The notes below the pieces were generated by a model. It saw only the letters and a list, made by a program, of their open reading frames with translations. It searched no databases and was not told the DNA's origin. Shown here one piece after another: positions 24,845 to 33,872 of a stretch of 64,000 bases of DNA. The translations under genes were made by a program, and so were the position numbers. Source of the DNA: Hallella seregens ATCC 51272 (GTDB lineage: Bacteria > Bacteroidota > Bacteroidia > Bacteroidales > Bacteroidaceae); contig NZ_JADU01000001.1 in NCBI RefSeq assembly GCF_000518545.1, forward strand, positions 124,001 to 188,000. The letters are read 5' to 3'. How positions within the stretch are numbered: the first letter of the stretch is position 1; each line of letters begins with the position of its first letter.

Positions 24845-26681
24845 TCTTGAAAACCGAAAGCTCGTCATCGGCGGCGTGGCCGTCGTCATCGTGACGGTCT
24901 ACATCGTGAGGCTTTTCACCCTGCAGCTGCTCAGTGACGACTATCGCAAGAGCGCCGACTCCAATGCTTTTCTCAAGAAAATTGAGTTTCCCTCGCGCGG
25001 AGTCATCCGCGACCGCAACGGCAAACTGCTGGTCTACAACCAGCCGGCCTACGACATCATGGTGGTGATGAACGAGGAGAAAGGCCGCCTCGACACCATG
25101 GACTTCTGCCAGACGCTGGGCATCACCAAGGAATACTTCGTGCAGCGCATGGACGAAATCAAGGATCGCAGCAAGAATCCCGGCTATTCGCGCTTCACGC
25201 AGCAGCTGTTCATGAGCCAGATCGACGACAAGGACTTCAGCGTGTTTCAGGAGAAGATGTTCCGTTTTCCCGGTTTCTACGTGCAGAAGCGCAGCATCCG
25301 CCAATACCAGTACCCCTATGCCGCCCATGTGCTGGGCGATGTGGCTGAGGTGTCGCAGGGCGACATCGACGAGGACGAATACTATCAGCCCGGCGACTAT
25401 ATCGGCAAACTGGGCGTGGAGCGCAGCTATGAGAAAGAGCTGCGCGGCGAGAAAGGCGTGCAGATACTGCTGCGCGACGCCCACGGCCGCATCCAGGGCA
25501 AGTATCAGAACGGCAAGTACGACCGCCGCCCGCGTGCTGGCAAGGATCTGACGCTCGGCATCGACATCAACCTGCAAGCTCTCGGCGAACGTTTGATGGA
25601 GGGCAAGATAGGGGCCATCGTGGCCCTCGACCCGCAGACGGGACAGGTGCTCGCCCTCGTGTCTTCGCCCAGCTACGACCCCCGCAGCCTGGAGGGACGC
25701 AAGCGCAGCAAGTACCATCGCGTGCTGTCCAGGAACGTGTGGAAGCCCCTGCTCAACCGCGCCATCATGGGACAGTACCCGCCGGGCTCCACGTTCAAGA
25801 CTTCGCAGGGCCTCACATTCCTCACCGAGGGCATCATCAACAGCCACACACAGTATCCCTGCCACCACGGATTCTCCTACCGCGGCCTCCACGTGGGCTG
25901 CCACGGGCACGCCTCCCCGCTCTCCATCGTCCCGGCCATCAGCACCTCGTGCAACAGTTTCTTCTGCTGGGGGCTCTTCCACATGATGGGCAACCGCCGG
26001 CGTTACCGAACCGTGCAGGACGCCATGAACACCTGGCGCGACTATATGGTGAGCATGGGCTTCGGCTACAAGCTGGGCATCGACCTGCCGGGCGAGAAGC
26101 GCGGGCTCATTCCCAATGCCTCGTTCTACGACCGGGCCTATCGTGGTTCGTGGAACGGGCTCACTGTCATCAGCATCTCCATCGGCCAGGGCGAGGTGAA
26201 CCTCACGCCGCTGCAAATCGCCAATCTCGGTGCCACCATTGCCAACCGCGGCTACTATTACACGCCCCACGTGGTGCGCAGCGTGCGCGGCGGCGAAATC
26301 GACACCTCTTATTATAGCCGGCATTACACGCGGGCCAGCCGGCGGGCCTACGACTACATCGTGGCCGGCATGCGCTCGTCGGTGCTCGGCGGCACGTGCA
26401 AGCACTTGGGAGCTTTCGACTTCCCCATCTGCGGCAAGACAGGAACGGCACAGAACCGCGGCCAGGACCACTCCGTGTTCATGGGCTTCGCGCCGATGGA
26501 CAACCCGCGCATCGCCATTGCCGTGTACGTGGAGAACGGCGGCTTCGGCGCCGACTTTGCCGTGCCCATCGCCGGCGTGCTCTTTGAACAGTATATAAAA
26601 GGCAAGCTCTCGCCCGCCCGGGCTCACGAGGCCGAGACCTTGCAGAAACGACGTATTGCTTATGGCTCGAGCAACAGATAG
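24831..26681 (+). CDS. mrdA: Penicillin-binding protein 2
   Basis: A 616-residue class B PBP (peptidoglycan transpeptidase of elongation). It has a membrane anchor at residues about 12-32, a dimerisation domain, and a transpeptidase domain with the active-site serine in STFK (near residue 320), an SxN box in STSCNS and KTGTAQ near residue 535. It overlaps mreD at the 5' end and rodA at the 3' end, consistent with tight coupling to its glycosyltransferase partner RodA. Confidence 0.96.
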   Translation: MKDFDLENRKLVIGGVAVVIVTVYIVRLFTLQLLSDDYRKSADSNAFLKKIEFPSRGVIRDRNGKLLVYNQPAYDIMVVMNEEKGRLDTMDFCQTLGITKEYFVQRMDEIKDRSKNPGYSRFTQQLFMSQIDDKDFSVFQEKMFRFPGFYVQKRSIRQYQYPYAAHVLGDVAEVSQGDIDEDEYYQPGDYIGKLGVERSYEKELRGEKGVQILLRDAHGRIQGKYQNGKYDRRPRAGKDLTLGIDINLQALGERLMEGKIGAIVALDPQTGQVLALVSSPSYDPRSLEGRKRSKYHRVLSRNVWKPLLNRAIMGQYPPGSTFKTSQGLTFLTEGIINSHTQYPCHHGFSYRGLHVGCHGHASPLSIVPAISTSCNSFFCWGLFHMMGNRRRYRTVQDAMNTWRDYMVSMGFGYKLGIDLPGEKRGLIPNASFYDRAYRGSWNGLTVISISIGQGEVNLTPLQIANLGATIANRGYYYTPHVVRSVRGGEIDTSYYSRHYTRASRRAYDYIVAGMRSSVLGGTCKHLGAFDFPICGKTGTAQNRGQDHSVFMGFAPMDNPRIAIAVYVENGGFGADFAVPIAGVLFEQYIKGKLSPARAHEAETLQKRRIAYGSSNR

Positions 26682-28131
26682 GCACCCCAGTGTGCTCCGC
26701 AGCCTGGACTGGTGGACCATTGGCATCTATGTGGCCCTGCTGGTATTCGGCTGGATCAGCGTGTGTGGGGCCAGCTACACCTATGGCGAGACCGACATCT
26801 TCGGGCTCGACACGCGGTCGGGCATGCAGATTGTGTGGATAGGCACGTCGCTGGTGCTGGGCTTTGTGCTGCTCATGATGGACGACCGCTACTACGATAC
26901 CTTTGCCTACGTCGTCTATGCGCTCTTTCTGCTGCTACTCTTTGTCACCATTTTCAACCCCCACGAAATCAAAGGCTCGCGGTCGTGGCTGGTGCTGGGG
27001 CCGCTCAGACTGCAGCCGGCCGAGTTCGCCAAGTTTGCCACGGCCTTGGCCGTAGCCAAGCTGATGAGCACCTATGGGTTCAACATTTTCAAGTTCAAGC
27101 ACTTGGCCGCAGCCGTAGGCGTGGTTGCGTTGCCCATGCTCTTCATCGTGGGGCAGCGCGAAACGGGCTCGGCACTGGTCTACCTGTCGTTCTTCCTGAT
27201 GTTCTATCGCGAGGGCATGCCGGGCAGTGTGCTGTTCACGGGCGTGGCGATGGTGCTCTATTTTGTCATCGGCATCAAGTACGAGCAGGTGCTGCTCTGG
27301 GACACCCCCACCTCCGTGGGCAAGTTCGTGGTGTTGCTGTTGGTGCAGCTCTTCACCTCGGGCATGGTCTATGCCTACTGCCGCGAGCCGGGCAAGGCCC
27401 TGCGGCTGGCGGGCGGCAGTGTGGGTGTCACGCTGCTGATGCTGCTGTTCTCCGAGTTTGTCATTCCGTTCGATGTCGTTTGGGTGCAGCTGATGGTCAG
27501 TGCCGCACTCATCGGCTACCTCGTGTTCCAAGGCCTTTCCACGCGTCTTTACAGCTATATGCTCATCGCCTTGTTTGCCGTGGGCTCCATCGCCTTCTTC
27601 TATAGTGCCGACTATGTGCTCAACGACGTGATGGAACCCCACCAGCGGGTGCGCATCAACGTGCTGCTGGGCCTCGACGAAGACCTGGCCGGCGCGGGGT
27701 ACAACGTGCACCAGAGCGAAATCGCCATCGGCTCGGGCGGGCTGCGCGGCAAGGGCTTCCTCAACGGCACGCAGACCAAGCTCAAGTTCGTGCCCGAGCA
27801 GGACACCGACTTCATCTTCTGCACGGTGGGCGAGGAGGAAGGCTTTGTCGGTTCGGCCGGCGTGCTGTTGCTCTTCCTGCTGCTCATCCTGCGGCTCATC
27901 CATCTGGCCGAACGCCAGCCGTTCAAGTTCGGTCGCGTCTACGGCTACTGCGTGTTGAGCATCTTCCTGTTCCACGTCTTCATCAATGTGGGTATGGTGC
28001 TGGGCCTCACGCCGGTCATCGGCATCCCGCTGCCATTCTTCAGCTACGGCGGCTCCTCGCTCTGGGGTTTCACCATTCTGCTCTTCATCTTCCTGCGCAT
28101 CGATGCCGGCCGCAACCTCGTGAGAAGTTGA
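26662..28131 (+). CDS. rodA: Rod-shape SEDS glycosyltransferase RodA
   Basis: A 489-residue polytopic membrane protein of the SEDS family, which polymerises lipid II with PBP2. Family segments: KGSRSWLVLGPLRLQPAEFAK, the QRETGSALVYL loop, and FVPEQDTDFIFCTVGEEEGFVGS near the catalytic periplasmic loop, then PVIGIPLPFFSYGGSS. ATG at 26662 is preferred over the TTG six bases upstream. It is longer than E. coli RodA (370 residues) because of extra segments in the middle membrane region. It ends the operon. Confidence 0.95.
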   Translation: MARATDRHPSVLRSLDWWTIGIYVALLVFGWISVCGASYTYGETDIFGLDTRSGMQIVWIGTSLVLGFVLLMMDDRYYDTFAYVVYALFLLLLFVTIFNPHEIKGSRSWLVLGPLRLQPAEFAKFATALAVAKLMSTYGFNIFKFKHLAAAVGVVALPMLFIVGQRETGSALVYLSFFLMFYREGMPGSVLFTGVAMVLYFVIGIKYEQVLLWDTPTSVGKFVVLLLVQLFTSGMVYAYCREPGKALRLAGGSVGVTLLMLLFSEFVIPFDVVWVQLMVSAALIGYLVFQGLSTRLYSYMLIALFAVGSIAFFYSADYVLNDVMEPHQRVRINVLLGLDEDLAGAGYNVHQSEIAIGSGGLRGKGFLNGTQTKLKFVPEQDTDFIFCTVGEEEGFVGSAGVLLLFLLLILRLIHLAERQPFKFGRVYGYCVLSIFLFHVFINVGMVLGLTPVIGIPLPFFSYGGSSLWGFTILLFIFLRIDAGRNLVRS

Positions 28132-28193
28132 TTTCTATAAATGCAAGTCCCCCGTGTGTGGCCGCCCAAACCACGGTGCACAATGATTTGAAA

Positions 28194-28460
28194 GACTGCG
28201 CCATTGATTAAAGACAACGCCAACAACTAAAGACAACAATAACAACAGAAAACAACAATAACAACAGAAAACAACGCTGCGTCCCGGTATAGTCGTTGTT
28301 ATTCGTTGTTTCTCGTTATCTTTGCCAACGTTCCTGTTGTTTCTCGTTGCCTATGTTAACGTTCTTGTTGTTATTCATTGTTTCCGTTGTTTCCTGTTTG
28401 TCTTTGTCAGCGTTCTTGTTGTTATTTGTTGTTTCCGTTGTTTCTCGTTGTCTTTGCTAA
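28194..28460. repeat. AAC-rich then GTT-rich low-complexity region
   Basis: At 28233-28270 a 19-base unit (ACAACAATAACAACAGAAA) occurs twice in tandem after related AAC-rich words. From about 28296 to 28460 the composition flips to GTTGTT/TTGTTTC words repeated many times (GTTGTTATT and GTTGTTTC), so the two halves are inverted relative to each other. It directly precedes the 41-bp array. No gene is supported between rodA and the array. Confidence 0.7.
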
Positions 28461-28471
28461 CCCATCAAAAA

Positions 28472-28749
28472 TGGGAAGTGAACATTTCCCACAGGAAATT
28501 CGTCCAAGACAATAGGAAGTGAACATTTCCCGCAGGAAATTTGCCCAAGACAACGGGAAGTGAACATTTCCCGCAGGAAATTTGCCCAAGACAACGGGAA
28601 GTGAACATTTCCCGCAGGAAATTTGCCCAAGACAATGGAAAGTGAACATTTCCCGCAGGAAATTCGTCCAAGACAACGGGAAGTGAACTTCGACGGCCGT
28701 CAATTCGTCCAAGACAATGGAAAGTGAGCATCGACGGCAACGTCTATGG
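28472..28749. repeat. 41-bp tandem repeat array 1
   Basis: Six full contiguous 41-base units start at 28472, 28513, 28554, 28595, 28636 and 28677, with a partial seventh from 28718. Conserved flanks are GGGAAGTGAAC and TCCAAGACAA. The centre is usually TTTCCCGCAGGAAA but in unit six is GACGGCCGTC; both are self-complementary. There are no spacers, so it is not CRISPR. Because 41 is not a multiple of three, all frames stay open and produce repeated artefactual ORFs. Confidence 0.9.
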
Positions 28750-28873
28750 TAAGCCCGTTCGATTCCTTGCACCTTAGCTTCTGCTCATAGGAGAACGCTT
28801 TGTTGATGATGCTGTCGCGCAGTTTTCTCATCCGTGCATTGTTGTCGTCATCTTCAAATTCGCGTAAGGGCAT
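28700..28873 (-). CDS. Small ORF (57 aa) running into the repeat array
   Basis: A 57-residue frame beginning MPLREFEDDDNNARMRKL, 36 bases after the stop of the 28909 gene and on the same strand. The first 45 residues look like normal helical protein (charged, mixed composition, with RDSIINKAFSYEQKL). The last eight residues and stop come from a 41-bp repeat unit. It may be a genuine small gene or the 5' end of a longer gene truncated by the array. No family recognised. Confidence 0.4.
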   Translation of the reverse strand: MPLREFEDDDNNARMRKLRDSIINKAFSYEQKLRCKESNGLTIDVAVDAHFPLSWTN

Positions 28874-28908
28874 ATTGCTATTCTTTTCATTTTGCCCTCA
28901 TGTTAGTT

Positions 28909-29895
28909 TTATTTGTTGTGAAAGGGTATAGGTATATCTGTTGTCTTGTTGATCTTCCGTGTTTCAAGCAATGCTCCCTCTTTGCTGAAAACAAGCATGA
29001 AGTATTCTAAGAAAGGTTCCCCCTCTTTGGGCGTGGAGCAGTCTTTGGTGAGGAAGTAATAAAGAGAATCCTTTGTTTCTACATAGTATCCAGGCCACCA
29101 TACTATGTCTCTTGGCCAGCATCGGCAGTCTGTGGAGTCAGGGATAAAGGAATGTATGGAGGGTGACAGAATCCCCTCCTGCTTACCATCAAGGAGGAAA
29201 ATGGAGTCGTTGATATGTTTTTCGTTCCATTTCCTGAAGCGTCGATGGAATTGTTCAAAAGTAAGTTCCTCACATCGTGTATCCTTGGCTCTGACGACCT
29301 CATTCCATGTTTGCCCTATCTGTTTCTCTTTGACGTTCCCTTTACCATCTATAGTGTATTTATATTTGGCTACAGAGAAAACGAGAGGCTTGAACTGCTT
29401 CAGGAGACTTCCGTCAATCAGTCTCCCTTGTTCTGAGATGAAAGTGCTGTCTTCTTGATGGTATTGCAGACGTGAGAAATATGCTGCCCCATGATGCCCG
29501 ATAACCTTGTGCCCCAAGAGTTCTCCTCTTGGGGAATAGGTGAGAAGTACAAAATCGATGACAAGATTCTCCACTTGGAATTTTCGCATTTCGTCGTGAT
29601 AATCGAAACATACCCTTGGCAATATGGCCACTACAGTTTCTCCAACAGGCTTGTATACCCCTCTGAGCCACCAAATGCTTTCCGTGTCGCACGGACATGT
29701 TTCATCGGCTTGCGGCAGGAATTGCCCATACCGTTCTGTTTCGACCCTTTCATCAAGAGAAGCAGAATTCAACCTTGAGAGATTGTCATTGGATATTTCT
29801 TCCATAAGTGACAGCCATGCGTTAAAGTCATTTTTGTTCTTTGCATGAATGGCCACGCATGCAAGAATCATCATTATGCTGATATATTTTTTCAT
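28909..29895 (-). CDS. Secreted hypothetical protein with internal duplication
   Basis: A 328-residue protein with a signal peptide (residues 1-18, ending AIHA). Two halves align: a CxC...WW block (CPCDTESIWWLRGVY near residue 67, CRCWPRDIVWWPGYY near residue 259) followed by a hydrophobic strand plus a charged beta turn (VLLTYSPRGELL near 118; FMLVFSKEGALL near 304). The CxC cysteines may form disulphides or bind metal. No known family. It follows the papain-like gene on the same strand, and an immunity or surface-lipid partner role can only be guessed from position. Confidence 0.75.
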   Translation of the reverse strand: MKKYISIMMILACVAIHAKNKNDFNAWLSLMEEISNDNLSRLNSASLDERVETERYGQFLPQADETCPCDTESIWWLRGVYKPVGETVVAILPRVCFDYHDEMRKFQVENLVIDFVLLTYSPRGELLGHKVIGHHGAAYFSRLQYHQEDSTFISEQGRLIDGSLLKQFKPLVFSVAKYKYTIDGKGNVKEKQIGQTWNEVVRAKDTRCEELTFEQFHRRFRKWNEKHINDSIFLLDGKQEGILSPSIHSFIPDSTDCRCWPRDIVWWPGYYVETKDSLYYFLTKDCSTPKEGEPFLEYFMLVFSKEGALLETRKINKTTDIPIPFHNK

Positions 29896-29957
29896 TGCCG
29901 AGAAGACTTTAGAGTTGAATCCTATTCGGTAACCCGGACTGTTGACGTTTTCGTGGG

Positions 29958-30835
29958 CTACTCCTTGTTCTTTCTAATGCTGGAGAGTGTGTAGTAATGT
30001 GTTTTACCCGTACAGGTGTTGGTACTTTTCAATAGTCCATCTTGGCTTATAAAGACATTGTTGGGAGAAGTACCCCTATCCTATTCCCTGTTGCAGGATC
30101 ATAGTATCGATAACCTCTGTGTTCGTCTCCCCCTACTATAATTACAAAATGGTCACCAGCCTGATCTTGACGCCCTGAACCTAATGAGGTTCCTGGCTTG
30201 TAGTCAACAGCGACAATCACGGGGTGCTTCAATTTGAGTTGTTCGTTGATATACAAGATTCCTGTGTTGACATTTTTAGAGGGAGCAGTTACACGCCCTT
30301 TATTATTGAATCCCACCATGCAGATTTCTTCTCCGCTTAGTTGACTGTTGGCAGAAGAAAGCATCTCTTTACACCGGTTGAGGCATCCAGAGGGGTCTGT
30401 TGCCTTGTATCCTCTGAAATTAGCAGAAGGCAAGACTGTGTTATCATGAGGGCCACCGCCGTGAGAGTGTCCATTTATTACTTGTATAATCTGTGTTTCG
30501 GAATGAGCACCTGGCTCTTGTGAGGGACCCGGATGAGGTTGTTCCTCTTTAGGAGTGTCATATGATGTACTTGCCCACGGGTTAGAGTAGCTTCCGAAAG
30601 GGTCAGACCAACTGTCGTATGAATCTTCGGAATCGCTTCCCGAACTATGGGAAGAACCTATTATTTCTACTTGGGCACCGACATAGCCCATCCCTTCTAC
30701 ATGTCCTCCAGTCCATGTGCCAGCATCACACATGCTTTCGTACTCACTTTTTGAATAAGGGTTTTGATGAGTTCCCTTGGCTGCGTTGGAGTTACTTTGA
30801 CTTTGAGCAGCATACCTTTTGATTTTTGTTGTCAT
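29958..30835 (-). pseudogene. Papain-like protein with shared N-terminal motif; 3' frameshift
   Basis: Annotated in frame it is 262 residues (stop at 30047). N-terminal block: KGT at residues 20-22, PY 26-27, EY 31-32, W41, GG 43-44, V46, GY 50-51; then a Ser-rich linker (about 60-85); then a papain/C39-like domain with candidate Cys in SGCLNRCKEML and His/Asp in GDHFVIIVGG...YYDPATG. After YYDPATGNRIG the frame breaks at a G4 run (30073-30076). One more base would restore GTSPNNVFISQDGLL and continue to a TAG at 29958-29960, giving the usual family ending. No signal peptide is seen. It may be a pseudogene, a sequencing error or phase-variable. Confidence 0.7.
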
Positions 30836-30917
30836 GTTCTTTGTCGTATTAAATGTTGCTTATCAATTGTGTTCCTTTCTTGATGAGCAGGTAGCCATGC
30901 TGTTTGTTCGCAATAAC

Positions 30918-31134
30918 GCGGAATTTTGCTCAAGACAACGGGAAGTGAACATTTCCCGCAGGAAATTTGCTCAAGACAATGGGAAGTGAACATTTCCCGT
31001 AGGAAATTCGTCCAAGACAACGGGAAGTGAGCATCGACGGCCGTCAATTCGTCCAAGACAACGGAAAGTGAACATTGCAGGCTTGCAAAGGTCTCAAGAC
31101 AATTGGGAAAGAACATTGCAGCGATACGAGAACC
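30918..31134. repeat. 41-bp tandem repeat array 2
   Basis: A partial unit (30918-30938) is followed by full 41-base units at 30939, 30980, 31021 and 31062, then a degenerate partial from 31103. Orientation is the same as in array 1, 2.4 kb away. Cores are TTTCCCGCAGGAAA-like (units 1-2), GACGGCCGTC (unit 3) and TTGCAGGCTTGCAA (unit 4); each is an inverted repeat. No gene is supported in 30836-31319 apart from this array. Confidence 0.88.
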
Positions 31135-31319
31135 ATCCAACTGGGGGGCGGGAAGCCGGGCGCTATGAAATGGTGTGCATGGGTTTTGGCGTAGGGGGTG
31201 GCCTCTGTGCCGGTCCGTATGTCCGGCAGGGCATTCAAATTCCTGTCATGTGTGCCACCCTCGCCCACCCCCTTGGAACGTTTGCTTAAATACATTAAAC
31301 ATTTATGGAAAGGTCATGT

Positions 31320-33854
31320 TCAGTGGCAAGACTTGAAGATGAGTGGCATGCCGCTTGGGGTGAATCCTGTGGCGGATATGGTCATGTGGCGGCTTGTTGA
31401 GTTGTTTCTGAATCCGATGTTTCCTTTCCCTGTTTCATCAAGCTCGACGTTTGGATTCCAATAAAGCGTACGCCGGTAGTCGCTGTTGGAGACACCGATG
31501 TCATCTGATAGCATCATCTGTGCGTAGTCGTTGGGCATGTCGTAGCCTTTGAAAATGGTGTGACGCAGCCCCTTGGGCATCTTTTCTAAATGGTGAGTAT
31601 AGACAAAGATGGTTGTGTAGCCGCGCCCCTCGAGATGTGGGGCAAAGATGAACCTGCGCCAGTCGTCTTTGGCTGTGGAGATGTATACGGAACGGATGCT
31701 GCTGATGTCGAATGGCATATAGACATTGGCAACAGCCAGTCGTTTCGTGTCGGCTGGATCCTTGGCACCAAAATTTGCAATGCTGGTTCCGCATACAAAC
31801 CAGTTGTTTACAATCCACATGATTCCCTTGCCGCCATAGGTCGGGCCGTTTCCGTAGATGTTCTGATAGGCATTCTCTGCACAGGACTCGCCGGTGATAT
31901 TGTCGTAACCCTCGACAAGCGGATTCTTATTTTCCAGCCATTCCACCAGAGTCGGCGGTTCCTCGCCTTGGTCGGCAACGAGGTCGGCAGCCTTGACCAT
32001 GTCGTACCTGATGGAGGCATGGGCGGCCCCCAGGCTCTCTCGCTCCCAGAAATCCCGCGGGCTCTTCCATACCCGTCTGGCCTCCACGTCGAGTTGTTCA
32101 AGCCAGTGAGTGCGAAGTTCCATCGGAATGCTGTCTACGTGGGCTTTGTCCAAGGTGAAGTCGAAATCGGGAACGATGGGAACATCGTAGCCCAGAGTGT
32201 TCCATGCCGGCACGTTCACCGTTGGCGAGAAGTTGCGATCCACAGTGATATAGTAGCGTTTGGCCTTGTCGTTGAGTGTCGTGTTCATGAACATGTTCCA
32301 GTCGCCCCAACAGTCGGGTACAGTGAAAACGTAGTATCCTGTGCTGTCTGTCGTGACATCGCCTGAAAGCACGCTGCCTAGGCGGCTGCGCATTGTTATC
32401 TTGAGATTGGCTCCATTCACGGAACTACGCTTGTTGTAGGCTTTCAATCGGCCGTCTATGAGTAGTCCTCGTTCTACGGGGTATGTCTTTTTCCATGACT
32501 TCACACTGCTCATATGTTCCTCTTCATACTTGCGCCAGCCTTGAGTCAGCATCAGTAGGTCGGCCGCCTGACGGTGGGCACTGTCGTTGGCCTCGAAATA
32601 ATACTCAGGATTGCGGATGTATCCCTTGAGGTCACTTGAGAGTAGAAACCACGTGGCGGCGTTGTGCATGTCGGCTGCCAATTGTGTCTCCGCATCGCAG
32701 ACGGAGAGCGAGACCGAAGAATGGGGCTCCGTCACTACGTTGAGTGTCATCGGCTTGCCCGGCCATATGGTTGTGTCCGTAGTGTTTACGGATATGCTCC
32801 CTATGCTGCTTGATGGGTAGTTGAACAGCATACGGCTGCACAACACCTGGCCGGCAGCATCAATGAGCACCAGCTGCGAGCATCCAGCTGGCATGTTTGA
32901 ACGCATGAGCGGGCTGGTCACAGCTCGGGCTTTACCATGATGTATGAGCAGAGTTTGGATAGAAAAATTGTCGAGACCGGAGGTCATGCCTGTTTCCCAT
33001 GTGACCCTGTCTGCTCGTGTCGCATCGGTGCTTAGCGTGTATCCGGAAGACTTTGCGTTGGGTAGAGCAAACGATCGGGTCTTACCATTGGGAAAGACGA
33101 ATTCCAAGGTTGCCTTGCTCTTGGACGGCGTATATGAAAACACGCCTCTATTTTCTCGTAATATGGTGACACGCCGTTCCCGCTTTCCCCCTATTTTCAG
33201 CCAGCCAGTCACTTTCGTATCTTGGCCCACAATGCCGGTCACCTCAAAGGCAACCTTGCTCTTCAGACCCTCCACAAGATGTCCTCCCTCGGGATAAAAC
33301 AGTACATGGCATTGTGAAAAGTCGGATGAGACTTTGTTGGGGTCGCTGGTTGATGGCGAATAAATCGCATAGTCAATGACGGGCTTCTCGGAGTATTTGC
33401 CCGCTTCTGTCGGTCGTTTGAATATGGGTAGCACTCTTGAGAACAAACAGTCGGTGCCCCAATTAAGCATGTTGCGCGTGTAGGCTCTCACCTGATAGAG
33501 CCCCGACTGTGTATACCGGTTGAGCATGAACTCCCCATTGCATACTCCATTTTCCACCAAGCATTTCTTAGTCTCGAGAACTTCTCCCGTGGGGTCGATC
33601 AGTTCTACGTAGAGCACACGACTGGCACTGCCGAGGCTGTCGTTATCCGTGCGTAGTAGGTAAGCTTTCCACCATATAATTTCGTGGAGATAGTATGCCG
33701 TGTTGTCAAAATGCAGAAACACCTTTTCTTGTGGGTACTGCATGAAGAAACTATTGATGACGGCAGACAATGTATCATTGTCTGCCGCGTGTGTCTGGTA
33801 TCCAACGGACACTGCCATAAAAAAAGCAAGGGATAAACAACTTGTTCTCGACAT
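31320..33854 (-). CDS. Large exported MG2-domain-type protein
   Basis: An 844-residue exported protein (signal peptide ending near THAA). The early segment EKVFLHFDNTAYYLHEIIWWKAYLL (family-style, residues about 43-67) resembles the Bacteroidetes MG2/alpha-2-macroglobulin-like proteins that start with a KVYLHxD...GExIWxKAY pattern. Several beta-sandwich segments and a carboxypeptidase-like region (VTTDSTGYYVFTVPD, about 490) follow. Probably periplasmic or outer-membrane associated. It is 18 bases after the 219-residue gene in a run of minus-strand genes. Function unknown. Confidence 0.75.
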   Translation of the reverse strand: MSRTSCLSLAFFMAVSVGYQTHAADNDTLSAVINSFFMQYPQEKVFLHFDNTAYYLHEIIWWKAYLLRTDNDSLGSASRVLYVELIDPTGEVLETKKCLVENGVCNGEFMLNRYTQSGLYQVRAYTRNMLNWGTDCLFSRVLPIFKRPTEAGKYSEKPVIDYAIYSPSTSDPNKVSSDFSQCHVLFYPEGGHLVEGLKSKVAFEVTGIVGQDTKVTGWLKIGGKRERRVTILRENRGVFSYTPSKSKATLEFVFPNGKTRSFALPNAKSSGYTLSTDATRADRVTWETGMTSGLDNFSIQTLLIHHGKARAVTSPLMRSNMPAGCSQLVLIDAAGQVLCSRMLFNYPSSSIGSISVNTTDTTIWPGKPMTLNVVTEPHSSVSLSVCDAETQLAADMHNAATWFLLSSDLKGYIRNPEYYFEANDSAHRQAADLLMLTQGWRKYEEEHMSSVKSWKKTYPVERGLLIDGRLKAYNKRSSVNGANLKITMRSRLGSVLSGDVTTDSTGYYVFTVPDCWGDWNMFMNTTLNDKAKRYYITVDRNFSPTVNVPAWNTLGYDVPIVPDFDFTLDKAHVDSIPMELRTHWLEQLDVEARRVWKSPRDFWERESLGAAHASIRYDMVKAADLVADQGEEPPTLVEWLENKNPLVEGYDNITGESCAENAYQNIYGNGPTYGGKGIMWIVNNWFVCGTSIANFGAKDPADTKRLAVANVYMPFDISSIRSVYISTAKDDWRRFIFAPHLEGRGYTTIFVYTHHLEKMPKGLRHTIFKGYDMPNDYAQMMLSDDIGVSNSDYRRTLYWNPNVELDETGKGNIGFRNNSTSRHMTISATGFTPSGMPLIFKSCH

Positions 33855-33872
33855 AACGACATAAATTTATGT

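Noticed and set aside
28194..28460. A real coding gene in the AAC/GTT-rich zone
   Set aside because: Low-complexity words flip strand composition halfway and the only open frames are short and repetitive.
28422..28772. Repetitive minus-strand ORFs over array 1 (and over array 2 at 30832-31140)
   Set aside because: They only translate the 41-bp repeat, which stays open in all frames because 41 is not a multiple of three. No real protein is expected.
28472..31134. CRISPR array
   Set aside because: Units are contiguous at 41 bases with no spacers of other sequence, and no cas genes are present.
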